Source: Deinandra increscens subsp. villosa
Lineage: Eukaryota > Streptophyta > Magnoliopsida > Asterales > Asteraceae
Length of the DNA: 64,000 bases
Reading direction: 5' to 3'
Assembly: GCA_039602395.1 (NCBI GenBank)
Contig: JBCNJP010000010.1
Location: forward strand, 34,746,590 to 34,810,589
The notes under the pieces were generated by a model, which saw only the letters and a program-made list of their open reading frames with translations, was not told the DNA's origin and did not search any database. Of the stretch, positions 45,671 to 56,936 are shown piece after piece. A program made the position numbers and the translations under genes. The first letter of the stretch is position 1, and every line of letters starts with the position of its first letter.

Positions 45671-46571
45671 CAGCGAAACTACCGGACGAAACTATAGATT
45701 CGCTCGGTAGTCGGCTAGACTATTTGACTTGCATGAGTTCAGAGCCAGTTTCGCTTGGCCAGCGAAACTGCCAGCGAAACTAGCTCCTGATATAAAGATC
45801 ATAAAACCCTAATCTTCATCATTTTGCATACTCCACACTAAACACACACACACTCTCCTGGAATTTCTGGTCAGTCGAGAAGCACCACGAGTCGACGTGA
45901 TCTCAGCCTCGAGACATCATCCATTCGGACCCTAGATCGAATCGTGAGTCCCAAAACCAACCTTTATGCATTTTCTATGTGTTTTCTTAAAAAGCATGCT
46001 TAGATCTTCATGTAATCACTTGATCTTCTGATATGATGCTTAGGAAGGCTAGATCTATCATAAAGTCTGTAACTTTACGTTTGAAATCAAACCATAATGA
46101 AGATTCATGCTAGTTAGGTCATTTTAGGTTTAAAATGTATTTTTGGTGATTTGAATGTGAAAACCCATGTTTAAGGTGTTAAATCTTGTTGTTTGATGTT
46201 GGTAAATGTTTATGCATGCTAAATATTGAATCACATGAAGTATGAGAGCTGTTAGATTGATTTTTAGGCTGATTTATGTGTTTTCCGCGACCAGCGAAAC
46301 TGAGCTGTTCTCTGGGCGAAACTATACAGCGAAACTGTATAGATATTCATCCAGCGATACTATGTAGCGAAACTATAGTGTCGCCCGCGAAACTAAGTAG
46401 ACCTGCTCGAACGAAACTACCGAGCGAATCAACCTGAACGAAAGTTCAAACCAGTTTCGAGCGAAACTAGGCTAGCGAAACTAGCTAGCGAAACTGTGTC
46501 ATCGGGTAATCCCGAAAGTGCTGCCCGTGCACCTAGCGAAACTATGTAGCGACACTAAGTAGCGAAACTAT
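45671..46571 (+). repeat. AGCGAAACTA microrepeats in the Tekay-like LTR
   Basis: About fifteen copies of (C/T)AGCGAAACT(A/G), in two groups: 45671-45780 before the TATA and 46285-46571 after it. All are in LTR sense orientation. The word is one base from the TAGCGAACTT of the copia and LARD2 clusters. Confidence 0.9.
45791..45798 (+). promoter_or_regulatory. Tekay-like LTR TATA box
   Basis: TATAAAGA followed by AAACCCTAATC, a plausible start region. Confidence 0.5.
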
Positions 46572-47845
46572 GATCTGACCAAAACCCAACTTGTGCAACT
46601 TATTTGAATGTTATGCCATGACTTACATGATTATGCAATAATGAAACATATTTGATTTCTGAGTTATGTGAACCCTTGTGTATGATCAACCATCGGTGTC
46701 ATGTGTCGGTATGTCGTGTCATAGTTCCAACGTGCTATGTTATGGGCCATAGTGACGTTAAGTTAAAGATTAGACACAAAACTAATACTTAAGACCTAAA
46801 CGTGTTTCTAGGTCTTCATTAAGCAAACAAATACTTGGGCTATTTAACAAGTGTAGCTGAGCAACCTAAGGTGAGTGTCACTAACCCTATAATTGTGAGC
46901 CCGTTTGGGTCACAACGAATTTACTTAACGGAAAACAATGCTGACACTTTGAGATATTGCCAAATGGGATATATGTTATGGAAGTTGGAGTGCTTTATGG
47001 GGAGCACTTGCAACTGTCCATCCTTGGGGTTTCAAATGAAATCCGGAACAACCATTTTGACACTTAAACTATTTTTAGGATTTCAAATGAAATCCAGAAT
47101 AAACGATTTTAATATGGCTAGTGTAGGTTAAAGTCTAAACCAAATGATATCACATGATTTCTAAGGATGCCTTAAAACTTAAAAGTCCTCAACAATTTAG
47201 TACCATTAATCTGTGAAGCGAGGAGATGTTGGGTAGATCTACTGAGGGTTTGACAAACCCTGCTCCGCGGTACACAAATGTGTAGCCAACCGGTTGGAGG
47301 CCGAACGGAGTTCAATATCAGCCTATTTTAGTTGTGGGTCCCACGAGGAACACAACTGGAGGCACAAACCATCGGCAAATGCCGAACTCTGTTACGTCAG
47401 CTTTGGTACGAACTTCCTTAGTGCATGGAACAACGGATTAGCTACCCGCGATATCGGTTGAGCACTTTAACTATGCAAAACTAGTACATACCCGATAACG
47501 TAGGTTACGGACATTACTTTTACTAAACCACAACACCATGATTATTGATGTCACTAAGCATTGTTTTTCCACAAACAATATTACATAAGTATATGTTGCC
47601 ACGATTATGATTATGAGACCGGGCCAATGCCTGTCAAGCCCACTGTGAACTCACCAACCGTTAGGTTGACACTTGCGTGGTTTAAACTTTTGCAGATCGC
47701 TGAGGAGTATCCGGAGCGGGTTGGCATGGCACATGAAGACCTTTTACTTTTGTTTAAATCAAATTTTGGGAATTTAAAACAATGATTTTGTAAAGCACGT
47801 GGTTAGTGCTAAGATGTTATTTTTCCGCTGCGTATGTTGAGACTT

Positions 47846-48345
47846 NNNNNNNNNNNNNNNNNNNNNNNNNNNNNNNNNNNNNNNNNNNNNNNNNNNNNNN
47901 NNNNNNNNNNNNNNNNNNNNNNNNNNNNNNNNNNNNNNNNNNNNNNNNNNNNNNNNNNNNNNNNNNNNNNNNNNNNNNNNNNNNNNNNNNNNNNNNNNNN
48001 NNNNNNNNNNNNNNNNNNNNNNNNNNNNNNNNNNNNNNNNNNNNNNNNNNNNNNNNNNNNNNNNNNNNNNNNNNNNNNNNNNNNNNNNNNNNNNNNNNNN
48101 NNNNNNNNNNNNNNNNNNNNNNNNNNNNNNNNNNNNNNNNNNNNNNNNNNNNNNNNNNNNNNNNNNNNNNNNNNNNNNNNNNNNNNNNNNNNNNNNNNNN
48201 NNNNNNNNNNNNNNNNNNNNNNNNNNNNNNNNNNNNNNNNNNNNNNNNNNNNNNNNNNNNNNNNNNNNNNNNNNNNNNNNNNNNNNNNNNNNNNNNNNNN
48301 NNNNNNNNNNNNNNNNNNNNNNNNNNNNNNNNNNNNNNNNNNNNN
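47846..48345. other. Assembly gap (500 N)
   Basis: Exactly 500 undetermined bases between two chromovirus LTR sequences in opposite orientation. Confidence 0.98.
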
Positions 48346-49879
48346 TTTAGCCAAAACAATAATATCATTAATTGTTGCAGCGGAAAGAGTGGTAAACGAT
48401 GTTGTCTTACATTTGAACTTTAAAAGTCAAGTTTCATTTATTGAAAACATAAAGTAGTTATTTAGGATAGATAGGGACTAGGACTCCAACGAAGCAGGTC
48501 CGAATATAAAGGCGGAGTTCCATTTGCACGGCTTCCATGATCAGCTTAGTTACCTGAGAAATCATGAGTTTAAAAGGTCAACATAAAGTTGGTGAGGTTC
48601 ACAAGTTTAGGACTCGATAGTAAGATTGTAAAACAGTTTTCAGGAAACTCAGAATGTTATATTAGCTTACTGTTGTAGTTGTATGATCTCGCCTGAACCT
48701 TGATTTCGAATACTAACGGTTTACCCACCCATGGTATCCTCGCCCGAGAGATACCGACAGGCAAGAATAACTGACGTGTACCCCTTGACAATATACGAAG
48801 TCAGGATTGGAGCTACCAACCTGGGCAGGGTTGTCAACCCAAATAGATCCATTCACTAGTTATTGTTTCGATCGAAACTATTTGAAATCAACTAATGGTG
48901 GGATTCAGTTGTACTAACGTTTATAACGATAAAGTACCAGTTGGGCAATCAGTAAGGGAATAGATAGTCATACGGCTAACAGTAATCATAACATTAAGTT
49001 AAAACAGTTTATCAGTTCATGATTTCTCCCCCATAAGTGTAAAACAGTTGTAAAGAAAAGGGGTCGTGAAACTCACTTGATTAAGTGGTATTGATGAATT
49101 GCCGAGTGGCAACTAGCAAGTAAAGTCCTATTAAAACATAAGACAACATGCATAAGGGTCCACATAATCATTTGAGTAACGAACGTTACCCAAATGATAC
49201 CGGTCAAGTCTTGACGTATAATCCCGTTTGTAGTGTTTTGAAAACCCATTAGTTAATCAGTTTACAATCAGTAAATGCTAATGCTCACGTATAAAGGCAT
49301 TTAATGCAAATTGAGTACGAGGAATAAACATGCGATAACATATCGTGAAGGCCAGTTCAATCAGGTATTAAACATCATTTTAAATAATAATCTTTATTAT
49401 TATTTTTATGTTCGCCCGTGTTAAGTTATAATATATATAACTAGAGTTGATAATTATTATCAAAATAATTATTCTAACTTGTTGGAATAATTTATCAAAT
49501 TATTACAAGTTAACGATTTAATGAATAAACAAAAGTAGGTTAATATTAAAGGTTATTTTAATATTAAACTTATGTTAAGGGAAAATTAGGGTTTCCATGT
49601 TAATATAATTATAATTATTATTAAAATAATTATCATTAATAATCATGATGAGTTTAACTCAATTTAGGGTTTCTAAACTCATACGGATAGTTATTTGTCG
49701 AAAACAATTATTTACGTTTCGTTACGTCGTAAAACGTTTTTAAATCGTTTAAAGATTTCGTTTCAATTTCAAATGTTTAAAAATAAACATTTGATCCGGT
49801 TAAAACGTTTTGATTATTTTGACACTTTTAAAATAATCAAAAATGTTTAAAATATGTTTTTCATAGTTTCTATAAGTCT

Positions 49880-52110
49880 TTTGATTTTAGTTTTATAAAA
49901 TCATTTTTAAATAACTTTATTTATTAAACAAAGTTAGGGTTTTAAATAAAAGACTCTTTATAGAAATTCATTAACATAAAATGTTTCTATTTTTGTATAA
50001 AATCCAAATGTTTTATACTTTTTGTCATTTATTCAAAAATATGATATTCTATCATTTTTTAACATAAAATATATCTATATATATTTTATCCATTCTATTT
50101 TTATAAAATCTCAACAAGTCTTTTAAAAATCTTGTCTTTTAGAAATTATATTTTTATAAAATGTGACCATTTTATATAATAATTTCTATGGCTTAACTCT
50201 TATGGTTTAGTTAATCTAGTAATTTTTATAAAACTACTAAGTTATTATTTAACCATAAAATTTCATTAAAATGTTACTAAGTTATCATTTTATGTTCAAA
50301 GTTTTAGTAATACATCCTATTGTCCAACTAAGTCCATAATTGTCACTAAACACTATATTTAGTCCATGATAATAGTTACTAGCAACATATTAACCCATGA
50401 TTTTGATTAACATTATAAGTCACAACTAATAATTCCATCATTTTATGTCATAACATAAACATGATTATATCAAATCTAGTGAACCATAGCATATTAACAC
50501 ATAAAATCAACAATGTCTAAACATGTAAGATATGTTAAAGACTTATAAGATAATCATAGTTAACTAACAAGTTATATAACTTGAATTTTTCATGGATTAA
50601 AACACTACATAACCCATGTTCCAACCATGCAACCTTGTGTTCTAAGAAGATCAAATTTATGAACAAAATAAGTTGGTTAGATGATCAAACATTTTAAAGA
50701 GAAAGAACTTGAGATTATGGTGGTTAGATTGTCAAGACTTTATGGCTCATTTGGGTGGATTCAAGTGTATAAAACATAAGAAATGTTGGTTTAAGAGACT
50801 CACAAAGGAGAGGTTGGAAGGTGACGGTCGGTGGTGGAGCTCGGCGGCACAGCAGCAGCTCCCAGCGGCAGCGGGCTGTGGTGGTGCTCCAGTGGCAGCA
50901 GCGGTGCAACGGTGGTGGTGGTTGTTGCTCGGCAGAAGAAGAGGGGAGGCAGCAGCAACTCGCGAAGGGAGGTGGTGGTTGGGTTGTTGCCGAGAAGGGA
51001 GGAAGGAAGGAGGAAGGTGGCAGTGGCTGTGGTGCACCGCAGCAGTGGCGGAGGTGGCAGTGGTGGGGGTTGTTGGCTGTCGTGAGAGGGAGCAAGAAGA
51101 GGAGGAGGGCGGCTGTGGTGGTGTGGGTTGGTGGTTCACCGAAAGGAAGAAGGAAATGGGTGGGAATGGTGGTGTTCCATGGTGGTGGCGGTGCTCAAGG
51201 GTGATGGTGGTGGCTGGAAATGATGGTGATGGTGGATGGTGGGGCTAATCTCGACAGGGAAAAAGAGAGATGAGGGACTAGAGGAGATGGTATGAAGTGA
51301 ATGAGTGCTTGTGTAAGTGTATGGTGAGTGTAAGATGGTTTGGTGGTGATTTGTGTGTGCAAGTCATCCCTTACTATTGAGTCATGATGATAACTTGTAG
51401 GTTAGTAGGAGAGTGAGGTGTTTAACTTCGTTTCCACAATTCACCAACAAGTATTCTCTAAGTTAATTTTTATAAACATTAAGCATGTAGGTGACTTTAT
51501 TTTATAAAAACCAATCTTGGTTGATAAAAAGAAAAAGAAAACTTGTCATGTTTAATAAAATATGACTAGCATTTGAGAATTTTTATAAAACATGAAAGAA
51601 TGGAAATAGTTAAAACCATAACTTCTATAAAAGAATAAAAGGATAAATTTTATAAAAGGTGGTGGCTAATTTTTATAAAAGTTAAAGGTGTTTTTTTTTT
51701 TGAAGGTGTTAATCTATTTTATAAAAATTTTACAAAGATGATGGGCCAATATATTAAAATAAACCCATAGGATTTTGGGCTTTAAATTGAGCCAAATCAT
51801 TTAAAAGAAAAATGTATTCGGGCTCGTTTGTCGGTAATGGGCCGTACGGGCCTAAACGGGACGCCGGTTCGAGACCCGGGCCCGTTGTGTGTCGGATAGG
51901 TTTTCGGATTGCCATGATTAGTCGGAGTATTATGTTTGAGTAACGGGTCGAAGTTTTGGGCTCGGTTTTGTTCTTTTAGGCTTATTGGGCCTATTGGGCC
52001 ATGTCGGGCCCAATTGGGTGTTCGGTTGGGTTTAGGCTTAAGTCTTGACAACGATTTCAGTTTGTGATGTTTTTATTTCATAAAAACAGTTGTTTAAGTT
52101 GATTATAAAA
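49880..52110. repeat. Dispersed TTTTATAAAA words in the long LTR
   Basis: The palindromic word TTTTATAAAA or TTATAAAA occurs at least ten times in two groups, about 49890-50235 and 51495-51725. Irregular spacing excludes a simple tandem array. Confidence 0.7.
50809..51247. repeat. G-rich (GGTGG/GGCAG) tract in the long LTR
   Basis: About 440 bp strongly G-rich on the plus strand, C-rich in LTR sense. It gives overlapping open frames on both strands (Gly/Trp-rich or Pro/His-rich) that look compositional. The solo LTR at 24764-26102 has a similar C-rich patch in its presumed sense. Confidence 0.85.
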
Positions 52111-52551
52111 GTTTTTCAGAAATCAGTTATGTTTTTCAGTTTTTCGAACGGGTTACGGATAACGTTTTCAGTTTGTCAGTTTGTAACAGTTTTAAGCTTG
52201 ATCGTTCGTTCATATTGTTTAAAACCGAATAGTTTTAGACGATCGGTTGCTTATCAGGTTGACGTGTCGATTTTATAAACATTCGACACCAGTTTCCGGA
52301 TAAAATATAAAAATACATTTTATATTTATTTTTCTTGTTATCGAAGTTCCATGATTGACACATGAAATCGTTATGTTTTTAATGGATATACGCTTTTAGT
52401 ACAAACGCGGGATTAGGTTTACGTCATTAGTTAACAGTCAGACACAGTAATTTAACAGTTTAACAGAAATCAGATCAGATAAAGCACAATTAATACTTAA
52501 TTAAAAGTCAAAGTAGGTGGTTTGACCTGGATTTTCGGACGAGGTGTCACA

Positions 52552-52708
52552 AGGTACATAAGTCCCAGGTCCGCTAAGAAGCATAACAAAGTACGCTAAC
52601 ACATAAAAAAAGTTTACCAAGTACTTATTCAAAGTCAATTACAAAACAAAGTATCAATTACAGGTAAGACAACAAAAGGTTTGTGTTGCTAACAAATAGG
52701 TTCTAACA
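52552..52708 (-). repeat. Copia 3' LTR fragment, same family as 5010-5774
   Basis: The reverse complement matches 5010-5165: start TGTTAGAACC, then the TTGTTAGCAACACAAACC phrase and the first TAGCG-ACTTG repeats. It is cut at 52552 by the chromovirus LTR. Confidence 0.9.
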
Positions 52709-52720
52709 ATTCCACCATTG
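52709..52720 (-). other. Polypurine-like tract of the minus-strand copia
   Basis: Minus strand CAATGGTGGAAT directly before the 3' LTR start, as expected for plus-strand priming. Confidence 0.65.
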
Positions 52721-52750
52721 TTGGCAATACAAACTCTCGAGCTTCAAGCA

Positions 52751-53583
52751 TCATGGACCGATCAGCTTTAGCAGAAATATCCAGTTCTCTTTAGCTGCAT
52801 CTTTTTCTTTATCAGAAAGTACGTGAATACCTATATCATACAGCCTATAGAGATATTGCCAAACGAGCTTCTTCAGGTCATTATAATTGTTCAGCTCGAC
52901 CAATCGTCTTGACTTATCCAGAATGAAACTTGAACCATGCTCTTCAATCAACCAACAGTTTGCTATTCTCAGGAGTTCTGAATCAAGAGTGAGTCTACCT
53001 AATTCTGCAAGCCTTGTACACCACCAGTTTAAGAATATCAAAAAGTAGTTGGCATCATAGCATTCATAGGGTCTCAATTGAACAGGTATGGTCCGCATCT
53101 TCTCATAATACATTATCTTCAAGTAGGATCGAGAGAGAAGTCGGAGTTCTATTGCAGCAAATATTCTGATAGCGTCAGCACCATCTCTTTTAATTACTAA
53201 CTCATGAGTCATCCCATTATAGTACCAGCTGATCATAGGAGTATTTTTTTTATTCCCAGGGATAGTCTTTGCTTTCACTTCCTTTCCTATATCCTTGAAC
53301 ATACCACGGTGAGGAGCACGAAGTCTTCTTTTCTCTTCAACCAACTGAGCTTTTCTCTCTGCTTCTGGATCTTGACTGAATCTCTTATCATCATAAGCAG
53401 ACTGGATCAACACAGCAACCCTTATACCCTTTGGATGTTTATTGTGGTTCACCAAGTCCAGGTACTTAAGTTATTTGAGTTCCCAAGAGAACAAGCTAGT
53501 AAGAGCTTTGAAGTCTTCGAATATTTGGACATAGCCATTTCGCCTCTTTACCATGAAAGCATCAAAAGCTTCATCATACTTCC
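52751..53583 (-). pseudogene. Retroelement-linked ORF of unknown function before the 3' LTR
   Basis: A 234-codon open stretch (53455-52751) continues upstream, after a TAA at 53476-53478, to 53583: DEAFDAFMVKRRNGYVQIFE, then the basic RAPHRGMFKDIGKEV, then ISWYYNGMTHELVIKRDG and a helical C-terminal half. It has no RT or RNase H motif although it lies between pol and the 3' LTR, where some copia (SIRE-type) elements carry an env-like extra ORF. No signal peptide or clear membrane span is seen. Its N-terminus is cut by the Tat element at 53584. Confidence 0.55.
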
Positions 53584-54484
53584 TGTTATACCCTGAATTT
53601 TCGGCTATAATCCAGGGTACAGGTATAGGCTTAAGGCATGATTGACCCAGAATTTAACAGGTAAAGTTCAAATGACCCTGAATGTATCAGGGGTAAGGCA
53701 ATGTCCCAGGATGTCACTATAATCCAGGCAAGTCCATATTTAATTTATTTATTTTGGTTATACATTATTATGACCCAGGATGAGTCTAATCCAGGGTCAC
53801 CCTTATTTTACAAATGACCCAGCATGTGGAAATGACCCTACATGCTAGGACATTGTTATTAACGCGTTTCGTGCCTATATTTGATCAAGAACAGATTGAC
53901 GGAGTCCACCAACGGTCGAATAGGAGAAGCTGAAGACTTATTTCGCACGTGGTCAAAGGTTGTTAGCTGGAAACTCGGTCAACTAACTGAAAAAGACGTT
54001 GAGGAGAAGATCCCTGGAATATCGGACAAGTTGTTGAAGACCTAGGAATATAAATAGGACCTTTAGACTTATTTTTCAGCTCATTCGAGCTTTACTCATT
54101 GTATTCTCGAGCTTATCTCTCTGCTTACTCACTGTACTCAAACATTTACGTGATCAATAAATTGGTAGCGTGTATTATCGCTACCCAGGGTTTTTATGTC
54201 GGCGGCGCCTTAGAAACATCTAAGGGCTAAGGGCTTTTCCTTAGTAAAATTCTTGGTGTTCCTGCTTACAATTTAAGGTTGCATTTGTGTTATCTAAATT
54301 ATCAAACGATTTCTTGATTTAATTCACATTTTTACCCGGGATTTTGTCCTTTGTCCCTGGAATTCAACTATTGTCCCAGGATTTCTGCAAACCGTTTTCA
54401 TATATTAATCTTAGGCACCAAACCTCACAATCTTATTTGGTTCAAGTTTTACTAATTTTGCTTAAGTAATTTTTAGCCAAAACA
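53584..54484 (+). repeat. Tat 5' LTR, 901 bp
   Basis: Starts TGTTATACCC and ends CCAAAACA, three bases before the primer site. It has a TATA box at 54049 and many CCCAGGAT and AATCCAGGGT words. It interrupts the copia ORF at 53583. Confidence 0.88.
54049..54056 (+). promoter_or_regulatory. Tat LTR TATA box
   Basis: TATAAATA about 430 bp before the LTR end. Confidence 0.6.
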
Positions 54485-54487
54485 ATT

Positions 54488-54505
54488 TGGCGCCCACCGT
54501 GGGGC
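54488..54505 (+). other. Tat primer binding site
   Basis: TGGCGCCCACCGTGGGGC starts with TGGCGCC, complementary to tRNAs ending GGCGCCA, and is a common site in plant Tat elements. Which tRNA is used is not settled from the sequence. Confidence 0.75.
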
Positions 54506-54579
54506 GATTGGTGTTAATTTTTTGTCACACTCTTTTCAGATTTGTCCTAAACTTGATTTTTACCAAAATCTATCAAAAA

Positions 54580-56350
54580 ATGTCGACACAAATGAACACC
54601 TCGAATGCCTCGGTTTCTGCTGTAACTGCTTCAACAACTGGAGTTACCCAACCAGGTCCAAGGACCAGTATTTCGACAAGTGGAGTCACTTCATCGGCTC
54701 CAGGGTTTAATGCCTCAACCTCAGCTACGCGCAGTGACGGACCGATAGTCAACCATGAAGTGATCGAAACTGAAAACATCCCATATGACCCTGTCTTAAT
54801 ATCTGACACTGATATCCTAGCCACATTCGGTAAATTGGAGCGCCACATGGAACTCCAACAGAAGGTGAACGAGGAATTCATGGCCCAATTGACGAGCTTG
54901 AGATCAGAGTTACCCAGGGCCACGGCGGCTTAGCCGTCGCCACTCGACCCCAGAATTCTAAATTTCAATACCCCTGGAAGTGATTCCAGGGTACATGAAG
55001 GTGTCGCCCCACTGAACGGGAGATCAACATCCTTCCCTACTCAAATGGCCCATGCTGATTTATCCAGAATGACTACCATCAGAGAACCAGTCATTAATCC
55101 TGGGACAAACATACCCCAGGATGTCGGTAACACTCCTCAAACTTTCACCCATTATGTTAATACTAATAATTCAGTGCAGGATTCAGGGATCAGCCCATCA
55201 GTGGAGCGAGAAATCCAAAAACTCAAGAGAATGATTTCAAGTGTCCCAGGAGTTGTTCAACCTATCCCTGAAGTTGGACCAGCAAGTCATAGAGTGTCCA
55301 GGTTTGCTCCACGAATTTGTGACGTGGAGGTACACAAAAGGTTTCAAACTCCCAGCATGAAACCTTACGATGGCACAACAGACCCTGAAGAACATGTGGC
55401 ACAGTATCGTGAAAGAATGGAGGTTATTTATATGCCCCCTGAAATTAAGGAGGCATGCCTATGCAAAGGATTCGGAATTACCATGACAGGAGCAGCCTTG
55501 AAATGGCTCTTGAATGTTCCTCCCTACTCTATTACTTCATTTTTGCATTTAATCAATTTATTTAACAATCATTTCTCTTGCAGCCGCAGCTTTAAAAAAC
55601 TAACAAGTGATTTGTATAGGGTGACCCAGAATGTAGGTGAAACCCTAAGGAACTTCGTTAGCAGGTTTAGCAGAGAAGCCTTGGAGATACCAAACATGGA
55701 CATAGCGACTGCAGTCTAGGCCTTTAAGATGGGACTTAATAAAGATTCACCATTCTATCAAGATCTAGTCATGAACCCATGTCACAACATGGACGAAGTC
55801 CGTCACAGGGCCATACGCTTCATCAGGCTGGAGGAGGACAAGCAAATCCTGGGAAAGGGTGAATCCTCCCCAGGAATCAACAGCTCCAACAGAAAATCAG
55901 AATCCTCACATCCTAGGTCACAGCGATCTAAGCCATACTCAAGGCCCGATGAACGACGAGTGAAGAGTGTGGACCAGGATGAAGATGAAGAAGAATATCC
56001 TTCCCTTAATGATTATTGCTTTACTACTGATATTTCTGGTGTTATGTTTGCTATGTAGGACCTTGGAGACAAAGTAAGGTGGCCCAAAAAGAACGATAAA
56101 CCGTCTACTTGGAAGGATAAGTCCAAGTGGTGTGCCTACCATGAAGACTTTGGTCACCAGACCTAGGATTGCATGGCCTTGAGAAGAGAAATAAGCTATC
56201 TACTTGGCAAAGGCTACTTGAAGGAGCTTCTGGGAAAGAAGAAGGATAAGTCCAGGGAACAGAACCCAAAGTCCAGGGATAGTGGTGAAAGGTTCCAGGA
56301 TTTTGGACATTCTGATGGTCGTCTTGAAAGAGCATCCTCACCGCCTCCAG
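54580..56350 (+). pseudogene. Tat gag
   Basis: ATG at 54580 follows an A-run. A Ser/Thr-rich N-terminus is followed by the retrotransposon gag domain (about 55310-55715: TPSMKPYDGTTDPEEHVAQY, LKWLLNVPPYSITSF, NFVSRFSREAL) and a zinc-knuckle-like KWCAYHEDFGH (about 56125). In-frame TAG codons at 54931, 55717, 56056 and 56164 interrupt an otherwise continuous frame; the last three stand where CAG/CAA or AAG is expected or found in the other Tat copy. Confidence 0.85.
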
Positions 56351-56927
56351 ATGCCAAGGTAATACACTTTATTTCTGGTGGTTCTCACATTTGTGGTACC
56401 TCCTATTCTGCAGCGAAAAGACATGCCAAGGAATCCAAGTCAGAGAGAGAGGGAAGACCCAGGAAGAGCTCTGTTCAACCTGATGTCAAGGAAATTACAT
56501 TCGGGGAAGATGATAAACGCGATATCATTGACCCTCATCATGATGGGTTGGTGATAACACTTCACATCGCCAACAACGTTGTGAAGAGAATCTTGATTGA
56601 TGGAGGCAACTCAGTAAATATAATCCAGTTAGAGGCCTTGCAGAAGATGGGAATTCCACATTCAGAGATCATCTCAAAATCCACTGTACTCGTGGGTTTC
56701 AGTGGCGAAACAAAGAATACCCTGGGTGAAATCAAGCTTCCGGTCTACATAGAAGGGCTCAATTCAGTTCAGCGTTTCTGTGTGATGGATGCACCATCAG
56801 GGTACAATGTAATCCTGGGTAGACCCTGCCAACACCCTGGGGTGTGATCACAGTCCACAGCGACCAGCAAGAAGCCAAGGAGTGTTACACTACGTCAATG
56901 AAAATATCTTCCAAACAAAGACAAGGA
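56351..56927 (+). pseudogene. Tat aspartic protease
   Basis: Continues in frame from gag: KVIHFISGGSHICG, then LVITLHIANNVVKRILIDGG with the DGG(N)S active site at about 56597, and GYNVILGRP. A deletion of about 50 bp right after this, relative to the copy at 38268-38325, shifts the frame and creates the TGA at 56845. The remaining protease tail reads in the RT frame up to the UAG at 56928. Confidence 0.82.
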
Positions 56928-56936
56928 TAGCAATTA
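56919..56936 (+). promoter_or_regulatory. UAG CAA UUA stop context between protease and RT
   Basis: AGA CAA GGA TAG CAA TTA lies 159 bases before and in frame with ATG 57087, and the reading between is open. The nonamer equals the tobacco mosaic virus readthrough context and is shared with the second Tat copy (38421) despite clear divergence around it. A role in tuning the Gag-Pro to Pol ratio is inferred. Confidence 0.55.

Larger units (their letters stand above)
45433..47845 (+). mobile_element. Tekay-like 3' LTR, running into the gap
   Basis: Starts TGTGACATCCGAGAATT, a usual chromovirus LTR start, and continues at least 2.4 kb to the gap. It has a TATA at 45791, short ORFs without known domains and a dense AGCGAAACT microrepeat cluster. 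The CAGATCGCTGAGGAGTATCC phrase near 47693 is a typical Tekay LTR element. Confidence 0.75.
48346..52551 (-). mobile_element. Long Tekay-like LTR in inverted orientation
   Basis: On the minus strand the block starts TGTGACACCTCGTCCGAAAA at 52551, the characteristic start of Tekay-type LTRs, and continues about 4.2 kb to the gap. It has no pol domain. Both it and the left LTR carry a TTTCCGCTGC phrase near the gap. It interrupts a copia LTR at 52552. The far end and any internal region are in the gap. Confidence 0.65.

Noticed and set aside
48346..48362. TTTAGCCAAAACAAT at the gap edge as the end of a Tat LTR (compare 54472-54486)
   Set aside because: The match is only about 15 bases and the sequence on either side is unrelated; probably chance.
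50709..51248. Gly/Trp-rich ORF of 179 codons and overlapping Pro/His-rich ORFs
   Set aside because: Low-complexity G-rich tract inside an LTR, open in several frames at once, so not evidence of coding.
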